Assembly (NCBI GenBank): GCA_902766325.1
Contig: CACXDF010000039.1
Span: 1-6,882 of the forward strand
Reading direction: 5' to 3'
Length of the DNA stretch: 6,882 nucleotides
Origin: an uncultured Eubacteriales bacterium
Lineage (GTDB): Bacteria > Bacillota > Clostridia > Christensenellales > DTU072
This document shows positions 1 through 5,100 of this stretch, piece after piece. Every line of letters starts with the position of its first letter. The stretch's first letter is position 1. Position numbers and translations under genes: made by a program. The notes beneath the pieces were generated by a model, which saw nothing but the letters and a program-made list of their open reading frames with translations, ran no database searches and was not told where the DNA came from.

Positions 1-18
1 ATATTCGTCGGTCCTCGG

Positions 19-94
19 TGGTGATCCATCGGGGATTCGAACCCCGGACACCTTGATTAAAAGTCAAGTGCTCTACCGACTGAGCTAATGGATC
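19..94 (-). tRNA. tRNA-Lys (anticodon UUU)
   Basis: Complete 76-nt cloverleaf on the minus strand. The acceptor stem GATCCAT pairs perfectly with ATGGATC, followed by discriminator A and an encoded CCA (19-21). The anticodon stem CTTGA/TCAAG encloses loop CTTTTAA, giving anticodon UUU, which reads AAA and AAG lysine codons. The T-arm is canonical (CGGGG, TTCGAAT, CCCCG). It is the last of five minus-strand tRNAs visible here. The 18 bases left of it show no terminator, so the transcript probably continues outside the window. Confidence 0.97.
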
Positions 95-96
95 AT

Positions 97-116
97 ACGT
101 AAACTGTATTTTACGT
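97..116 (-). other. Stem-loop in the tRNA-Gln/tRNA-Lys spacer
   Basis: A perfect 7-bp inverted repeat (ACGTAAA at 97-103, TTTACGT at 110-116) with a 6-nt loop lies in the 37-nt spacer between tRNA-Gln and tRNA-Lys(UUU). It has no T-run on the minus-strand downstream side, so it does not look like a terminator. A role in processing of the precursor is inferred only. Confidence 0.4.
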
Positions 117-131
117 CACTTGTTTGTTTTG

Positions 132-206
132 TGGCAGGGGTGGCAGGATTTGAACCTACGATGCGGGAGTCAAAGTCCCGTGCCTTAACCGCTTGGCCAC
201 ACCCCT
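132..206 (-). tRNA. tRNA-Gln (anticodon UUG)
   Basis: Complete 75-nt tRNA on the minus strand. The acceptor stem AGGGGTG pairs with CACCCCT, followed by discriminator G and an encoded CCA (132-134). The anticodon stem CGGGA/TCCCG holds loop CTTTGAC, giving anticodon UUG, which reads glutamine codons CAA and CAG. The T-loop is TTCAAAT; the T-stem has one U-G wobble. It is the fourth gene of the minus-strand tRNA transcript. Confidence 0.97.
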
Positions 207-232
207 ACGTGCAATCGGGTCGATGTTTTAAC

Positions 233-310
233 TGGGGTGAGTGGTGGGATTCGAACCCACGACCTCCAGAGCCACAATCTGGCATTCTAACCAGCTGAAC
301 TACACCCACC
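233..310 (-). tRNA. tRNA-His (anticodon GUG)
   Basis: Complete tRNA on the minus strand, about 78 nt including G-1 and encoded CCA (233-235). The acceptor has the 8-bp form typical of tRNA-His: GGTGGGTG against CACTCACC, in which the extra G-1 pairs with C73, the main identity element for histidyl-tRNA synthetase. One G-U wobble is present. The anticodon stem CCAGA/TCTGG holds loop TTGTGGC, giving anticodon GUG. The T-arm is canonical. Only 9 nt separate it from the upstream tRNA-Arg. Confidence 0.97.
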
Positions 311-319
311 ATAGTCTTT

Positions 320-396
320 TGGCGAACCAGGGGGGATTCGAACCCTCGACCTACGGCTTAGAAGGCCGTTGCTCTATCCTGCTGAGCTACTGATCC
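320..396 (-). tRNA. tRNA-Arg (anticodon UCU)
   Basis: Complete 77-nt tRNA on the minus strand with encoded CCA (320-322) and discriminator G. The anticodon stem ACGGC/GCCGT holds loop CTTCTAA, giving anticodon UCU, which reads arginine codons AGA and AGG. The acceptor stem GGATCAG/CTGGTTC closes with two G-U wobbles (pairs 2:71 and 4:69). The T-stem is GAGGG/CCCCC, which leaves an A50-C64 mismatch. The T-loop TTCGAAT is canonical. Second gene of the minus-strand tRNA transcript, after a long 96-nt spacer. Confidence 0.95.
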
Positions 397-399
397 AAA

Positions 400-465
400 G
401 TTGTTATAAAGGAAGATAACCGACTTATTTATTTACGCGGTTATCTCCCCTTATCCCGCAACAAC
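400..465 (-). other. Structured spacer between tRNA-Gly and tRNA-Arg
   Basis: The 96-nt spacer (397-492) holds a 9-bp inverted repeat, AGATAACCG at 414-422 with CGGTTATCT at 438-446, enclosing a 15-nt A/T-rich loop. An outer pair, GTTGTT at 400-405 with AACAAC at 460-465, could close around it. No T-run follows on the minus strand, so this is not a typical terminator. It may be a precursor-processing structure; the function is not known. Confidence 0.35.
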
Positions 466-469
466 CTTC

Positions 470-493
470 GTCTTTAGTAAGACCTTTCGGTCT
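470..493 (-). other. Overlapping alternative small hairpins after tRNA-Gly
   Basis: Immediately 3' of tRNA-Gly on the minus strand there is a 5-bp hairpin with a GAAA tetraloop (AGACC/GGTCT, 480-493). A second 5-bp hairpin (470-474 with 479-483) shares bases with it, so the two cannot form together. The first also overlaps the last A of the tRNA's CCA. Probably local precursor structure. The short stems make this weak. Confidence 0.25.
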
Positions 494-566
494 GGAGCGG
501 GTGATGGGAATCGGACCCACGCTACCAGCTTGGAAGGCTGGGGCTCTACCATTGAGCTACACCCGC
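493..566 (-). tRNA. tRNA-Gly (anticodon UCC)
   Basis: Complete 74-nt tRNA on the minus strand. The acceptor stem GCGGGTG pairs perfectly with CACCCGC, followed by U73, the usual tRNA-Gly discriminator, and an encoded CCA (493-495). The anticodon stem CCAGC/GCTGG holds loop CTTCCAA, giving anticodon UCC, which reads GGA and GGG. The D-loop keeps G18-G19. The T-loop reads TCCGATT instead of TTCGATT, so position 55, normally pseudouridine, is C. It is the first gene of the minus-strand transcript, starting about 5 nt after the predicted transcription start. Confidence 0.95.
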
Positions 567-577
567 ATTGCCATATT

Positions 578-606
578 AGTATATTGCAAGTCGGTTCGTT
601 TGTCAA
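578..606 (-). promoter_or_regulatory. Sigma-A promoter of the minus-strand tRNA operon
   Basis: On the minus strand, a perfect -35 TTGACA (601-606) is followed by a 17-nt spacer and a -10 TATACT (578-583), one base from consensus. Transcription would begin near 571, so tRNA-Gly starts about 5 nt downstream. Strong promoters of this kind are usual for stable RNA genes. Confidence 0.9.
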
Positions 607-659
607 ATTTTTTCGCCATGTTTTTTTAATTTTTTTCTTCAAAAAAGGCGCGTAATCTG
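607..659. promoter_or_regulatory. A/T-tract region between the divergent tRNA promoters
   Basis: The 53 bp between the two -35 boxes carry T-tracts at 608-613, 621-627 and 630-636 and an A-tract at 641-646, with centres about 9 to 14 bp apart. The position directly upstream of both -35 boxes is where UP elements, bound by the RNA polymerase alpha C-terminal domain, are found at stable RNA promoters. The UP-element role is inferred. Confidence 0.45.
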
Positions 660-688
660 TTGACAAAGCCACACGAATAATATATAAT
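660..688 (+). promoter_or_regulatory. Consensus sigma-A promoter of tRNA-Lys(CUU)
   Basis: A perfect -35 TTGACA (660-665), a 17-nt spacer and a perfect -10 TATAAT (683-688). The predicted start is about 695, leaving a leader of roughly 14 nt before the tRNA at 709. A full match to consensus at optimal spacing suggests strong constitutive expression. Confidence 0.93.
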
Positions 689-708
689 ACAACCTGTTAA
701 AACGCCAT

Positions 709-784
709 GCACCTTTAGCTCAGTTGGTAGAGCAACTGACTCTTAATCAGTGGGTCCCCGGTTCGAGCCCGTGAAGGTGCACCA
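709..784 (+). tRNA. tRNA-Lys (anticodon CUU)
   Basis: Complete 76-nt tRNA on the plus strand. The acceptor stem GCACCTT pairs perfectly with AAGGTGC, followed by A73 and an encoded CCA (782-784). The anticodon stem ACTGA/TCAGT holds loop CTCTTAA, giving anticodon CUU, specific for AAG. With the UUU isoacceptor at 19-94, both lysine tRNAs lie at this locus. The T-stem is CCCGG/CCGTG, which leaves a C50-U64 mismatch; A at position 50 would restore pairing. It forms a single-gene unit with its own promoter and terminator. Confidence 0.95.
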
Positions 785-788
785 AAAG

Positions 789-818
789 AAATCTCGGAAG
801 CAATTCCGAGATTTTTTT
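789..818 (+). terminator. Intrinsic terminator of tRNA-Lys(CUU)
   Basis: A 9-bp perfect stem (791-799 with 804-812), extendable by two A-T pairs, is closed by a GCAA tetraloop and followed by T's to 818. It starts 4 nt after the tRNA's CCA, a standard factor-independent terminator. Confidence 0.93.
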
Positions 819-873
819 ATGATAAAATCCTTCCGCTTTTTCAAATTCCGGTCTTTCTTTTATTCTCGCCTTA

Positions 874-898
874 TGTTATAATTACGGTATCTTATAAC
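874..898 (+). promoter_or_regulatory. Probable promoter of the phosphatase gene with a possible operator
   Basis: An extended -10 element, TG-T-TATAAT, lies at 874-882. The -35 region, around 854-859 at 17-bp spacing (TTTCTT), is a poor match, as is common for extended -10 promoters. A 7-bp inverted repeat, GTTATAA at 875-881 and TTATAAC at 892-898, covers the -10 and the predicted start near 889, where a repressor could act. The operator idea is inference from symmetry alone. Confidence 0.55.
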
Positions 899-905
899 GA
901 TATTT

Positions 906-911
906 AAGGAG
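906..911 (+). promoter_or_regulatory. Ribosome binding site of the phosphatase gene
   Basis: AAGGAG lies 5 nt before the ATG at 917 and fixes that codon as the start. Confidence 0.88.
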
Positions 912-916
912 ACGAC

Positions 917-2077
917 ATGAGCAAATCGAAAAACACCAATACGAAAAAAATAGTATTGTCCGTACTTTCCGGGTTTTTGATACTCGTACTGATCGCGCTT
1001 ATTCTGACGGCGACGTTCTTCGGGAAGATACTTCTTCGCAAAAACGTCGTAGAACCGTACGCGATGAGTTCGACGCTTACCGCGCCGGTAGACGCGCATA
1101 CCGATCTGCAATCGCAATTTTTAAACGAAAAGTTTTATTGGCGGATCGCGCCGTATGCGGACGGAACGAAAGAATTGAGCCGTCCGAATCCCATTCACAT
1201 TTCTTGGGCGACCATCCTTCCTACGACCGGTTATACCGTGCGATTCAGCGAATATGAAGATATGCGCGATTCCCTCGTCTATCCGATCGGCGAAGACGGC
1301 AAAGCCGACGTCTATAATTTAAAAGTGGGCGCTAACTATTACTGTGCGATCTACACACCTCTGGGTACTCCCCTTTCGACCACTACAAAAAAGACCTTAA
1401 CGACAGAAAACCGTCCTCCGCGTAATATGTACGTAGACGGTGTGACCAACGTGCGCGATCTCGGCGGTTGGTCCATCGGGAACGGCAAACGCGTCAAACA
1501 AGGGTTGCTGTACCGATGCGGACGTCTGAACGAAAACAAAACGGAGACTCCGGTCGCAAAGATCACCGAAAAAGGCATTGAGACCATGCGTACGCAGATG
1601 AAAATCAAATCCGAACTTGATTTGAGAAAGACCTCCGATAACGAAATCGGCGGACTGACGGGAAGCCTGCTCGGAGACGACGTTAATTACTTTTCCTGCC
1701 CGATGGGGTATGAAAACAATATGCTTACGACAAACACGGAGATGGTAAAGCGCATTTTTTCCGATATCCTTTCTAAAAGAGAGAACTATCCCCTTATTTT
1801 CCATTGCAGTATCGGAACGGACAGAACGGGCATGATCGCCTTTTTGGTCAACGGACTTCTCGGCGTAGACATAAACGACTTGTACCGCGACTATCTTTTC
1901 TCCAACTTCGGCAATATCGGCGGCGACCGAGATATCATCGGTATCACCTTTAATTACGTCGCCACTATCCAAAACACTAAGGGTAACACCCTTTCCGAAA
2001 AGATCGAAAACTATCTTCTCTCTATCGGCGTCAAACAAGAAGAGATCGATTCTATCCGAACGATCCTTTCCGAATAA
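917..2077 (+). CDS. Membrane-anchored tyrosine/phosphoinositide-type phosphatase (HCxxGxDRTG family)
   Basis: Likely removes phosphate from phosphotyrosine or related phosphoesters through a cysteine phospho-enzyme; the true substrate is unknown. The 386-residue protein starts with a basic segment (Lys 3, 5, 10, 11), then one hydrophobic helix at about 12-36. This suggests N-in topology and an outward-facing body, with no lipobox seen. Residues 90-165 (ISW, YTVRFSE, VGANYYCAIYT) resemble a fibronectin type III-like beta domain. The catalytic domain follows: NVRDLGG at 178-184, the GLLYRCGRL segment at 196-204, ELDLRKTSDNE at 233-243, and the P-loop HCSIGTDRTG at 296-305 with nucleophile Cys297 and Arg303. 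These fit the Y_phosphatase3 family, which includes Listeria LipA and mycobacterial PtpB; those have Lys where this protein has Thr301. The gene stands alone with its own promoter, RBS and terminator. Family call is firm; the FN3-like domain and location are inferred. Confidence 0.9.
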   Translation: MSKSKNTNTKKIVLSVLSGFLILVLIALILTATFFGKILLRKNVVEPYAMSSTLTAPVDAHTDLQSQFLNEKFYWRIAPYADGTKELSRPNPIHISWATILPTTGYTVRFSEYEDMRDSLVYPIGEDGKADVYNLKVGANYYCAIYTPLGTPLSTTTKKTLTTENRPPRNMYVDGVTNVRDLGGWSIGNGKRVKQGLLYRCGRLNENKTETPVAKITEKGIETMRTQMKIKSELDLRKTSDNEIGGLTGSLLGDDVNYFSCPMGYENNMLTTNTEMVKRIFSDILSKRENYPLIFHCSIGTDRTGMIAFLVNGLLGVDINDLYRDYLFSNFGNIGGDRDIIGITFNYVATIQNTKGNTLSEKIENYLLSIGVKQEEIDSIRTILSE

Positions 2078-2097
2078 TATTTTTGTATAAATAAACA

Positions 2098-2133
2098 AAG
2101 CGGCGCAGCAATAATGCTGCGCCGCTTCTTTTT
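2098..2133. terminator. Bidirectional intrinsic terminator between convergent genes
   Basis: A perfect 13-bp GC-rich stem (2098-2110 with 2115-2127) with an ATAA loop is followed by CTTTTT on the plus strand, ending the phosphatase gene 20 nt after its stop. On the minus strand the same hairpin is followed by T-rich sequence (TTTGTTTATTTAT), so it can also end the ABC transporter transcript, whose stop codon is at 2151. Confidence 0.93.
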
Positions 2134-2150
2134 GCGTTCACATTTTCGAC

Positions 2151-5100
2151 TTACTCGGTGCGAAGGGCAACGACGGGATCCTTCTTGGCGGCGCTACGCG
2201 ACGGCAAGATGCCGGAAAGCAACGTCAGTCCGACGCTCAGCGCGACCATAATTGCGGCCTGCCATGCCGGGAAGGTCGCAATGGTATAAATACCGGTCAG
2301 ATGACCGATCACAGCATTGATGATGGCGTCGATGATATAAGTTACCACGATACCGAAGATACCCGCCACAAGGCCGATAATAAAGGTCTCCGCATTGAAC
2401 AGATTCGCCACGTCTCTCTTGCGTCCGCCGAGAGCGCGGATAACGCCGATCTCTTTGGTACGTTCTACGACGGATACGTAGGTGATTATTCCGATCATAA
2501 CGGTAGAAACGAACAGCGACAACGCCGTAAAGGCGATCAAAGCGTACGTGATGATCTGAATCAACGTATTGACCATATTGACGATCATGCCGATACTGTC
2601 CGTATACGTTATTTTTTTCGAGGTGTCCGCTTCCAAAACGGACAGGTCTGCCAGTTCTTCTCCGAGAAGAAGTTCCATCATGTCTTTTCCGATCAGAGGC
2701 GCGCTCCGATCGATATTGACTTTGACCGCTTGCAGACTGCCGTCCGAATTGATTCTGTACTTGTCGGAAACGAACGATCCAAGATCCGTCGAATTATACG
2801 CCTCGTTATTGCCGAGAGAGGTGGCGTTCAGGTAGCTCGTAAGGTTGTTACCGTTGAGATATCCGACCACCGTGCCGTCCTTCTTCGTCTCTTCTGCGTA
2901 TTTAACGTAATAATAGGTCTCGTCTTGATCTTCCACGTCCAGATAATAGAAGTCTACGCCGCTGTAATCTCTGAGACGAGCCGTATTCGTATTAAAATCA
3001 ACGACGACCTGCGAAAAGTCTACCTGCGTCATATCGACGTAGAGGCCTTTTGTGTCGAACGTGTATTCCGTATCGTTAAAAGTATACTTGGGATACTTAA
3101 CGACGTTTGCGTAAGGGTATACGGAAGGATCGGCGTACAGCGTAGTCCTGTCGGTAACGGCGGTGCTTTCCAATACGTAACGCACCGTCGGCTCCTGATC
3201 GGGATCGCTCGGATCGGGCTGAATGATCTCCTCTTTATATTTATCGAGATAGAAGGTGTTTGTCGCTTCGTCATAGCGGTACTTGCCGTAACCGTTCTGC
3301 GTAGCGAGGATATTGCCGTCTTTATCGAGCGCCAACTTATAGAAGCTCTTATTTTTGACCTTCATAACGTATTCTTTTTCGCCGTCGGCCCGTTCGTAAT
3401 AGAAAAGATTATCTCCCCTGCCTTCGACGTTTTTCAAAACGTATTCGTTTTCTTCGTACGGGAATTCTTTCCCGAAAATGATATAAGAAGCAAGCGTATA
3501 GGCGTTGACGGAGACGGCGTTATTCACGCGGATAGTGCTCCGATCGCTGTCGTCCAAAGTAAACTCCGTTCCGAACGTATCGTTCTTTTTCAGATAGAAT
3601 CCGGAGTCGTTATTGTCTTTATCGACGACGAGTTCGTATTTATTCCCCTGGACGTCGACAGCATAGCCGTCGTCGGTAGTGTTGACCTTATAATACTTAC
3701 CTGTCTTTTCGTTATAGTAAAAACGAATGGATCTTTCGACTCCGTCCACCGTCTCTTTGCCGATATAATAACCGAACTTGTCCGTTTTATACGTGTTCTT
3801 GGCGATCGTATCGTTCCATACGTCAAGATAAGCGGTCAATTTATCCTTTTGCTCGAAGTCGTTACAGTAGAAAGAAATAGTACTGGGAAACTCGTCCGCG
3901 CCGAGAGAAGACCCGCTGTAGGACATAACGTTTTTGGTGTCGCTCAGCGCGCCCATAAAGGACAGGAAGTAACTCATGATGGAGTTACCGTCCGAGGACA
4001 AATAAGACGTCTCGAGATCGGTAATGGACTCGTCATCCGCTTTAAACTTATAACCCATTTCGATATTATACAGGGATCCGCCGCCGCTTCTGGCGCTTTG
4101 GCAGACGGCAGAATCATAGTTTTGTTCGCGCATATATTCGCTGAGCGAACCCGTATAATAGATTCCGCCGGAAGAAAGGCATCCGTAAGATAAGTTTTCT
4201 TTCAGTTTCAGCACGCATTTCACGTTCAGATCAACGCCGCCGGTAAAAGCGTTAAAAGCGTACTTGCTGTTTTTGAACTTTGCGTCGGCGTCGTTAGACA
4301 ACGTTCCGTCCGAATAGGCGCTGACGTAATACTTGTCTCCCAGTTCGCTATCGCTCTCGTTATCACGGCGATAGATCGTGTTGTTGGGATACCAGGTGAA
4401 GGTCTTGTTCGCCAGCGTTTCGTACGAGATCGTATCGGGGATATTGATAAGTTGATTATCGACGTACCGGTCGTCGCCGCAGATCTTGAAGCAATAATTC
4501 AAAAATTCTTCTTGTGAGAAGAAGCCGTATTCGGCCAGTTGCAGATCATCCATCGTATTGTGTCCTTTGCCTACGACGGCGATCAGAGTCGACTTATCGC
4601 TCATCAATTCTTCAAACGTCTTTCCTTCCTGCATATAGACGATATCGTATTGAGTGGCGATATAATCGGCTTTCGAGGGGATCTCGGACATGACGGGAAA
4701 TCCGGATACAAGCGAAGCGTAATCCTTAAATTCTTCCACGTTCTTAATGACCGAAGTAAAAAGCGCTTGTATGGCCGAGATACTCATTTTATGCGAACCG
4801 GTATTGGTTTTTATGGTCGTATAAAGGTTCGGCGCTATCTTATAGCCGTATTCGTACTTGACGAGTTCGCAAGTTTCTTCCGGCATCTGCTTTATGTAAT
4901 CGAGATATTCTTTATTGATAGTATTAGTGGTGAGCGCGCCGCTCATATGATAAAGATCCTGAATGGAAGAATTGACGTATACGGCGCCGGTATCGTTATC
5001 GGGGTTGACGGTCTGCCGATCAGAGGAGCCTCCGCCCATGACCGTACCCAAATCGAGCGCCGATTGCGAGATATAAACGGGGTTGCCGGACAGCATATCG

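Larger units (their letters stand above)
2727..3794 (-). other. Region encoding the Tyr-rich probable insertion in the ABC ectodomain
   Basis: Encodes residues about 745-1100. Before it lies the segment ISFYCNDFEQKDKLTAYLD, and after it the segment ITYTDSIGMIVNMVNTLIQ. From memory of clostridial relatives, these two are normally close together. The intervening region is rich in Tyr, Asp, Asn and Lys with strand-and-turn character (KYYKV, DKDGN, FYYLDVEDQDETYYY). Two diverged repeats can be seen in it: residues 778-814 and 895-929. Boundaries are approximate. Confidence 0.5.

Noticed and set aside
411..448. Hairpin in the tRNA-Gly/Arg spacer as an intrinsic terminator
   Set aside because: No T-run follows the stem on the minus strand, and the loop is long (15 nt).
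451..672. Short minus-strand open frame covering tRNA-Gly and the divergent promoters
   Set aside because: It runs through a clear tRNA gene and promoter sequences, so translation is not credible.
1..820. tRNA cluster as an integration site for a mobile element
   Set aside because: No integrase gene, no direct repeat of a tRNA 3' end, and no prophage-like genes were seen; the tRNA duplicates of anticodon stems are ordinary cloverleaf similarity.
1397..2098. A 233-codon minus-strand open frame opposite the phosphatase gene
   Set aside because: It overlaps the phosphatase P-loop and catalytic domain in antisense, and no ribosome binding site or family similarity was seen.
2301..4193. A 630-codon open frame on the plus strand, antisense to the ABC gene
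   Set aside because: It lies wholly opposite a gene with all ABC motifs, has no recognisable domain and no RBS, and is rich in Arg, Ile, Val and His as expected from reading this gene's codons backwards.
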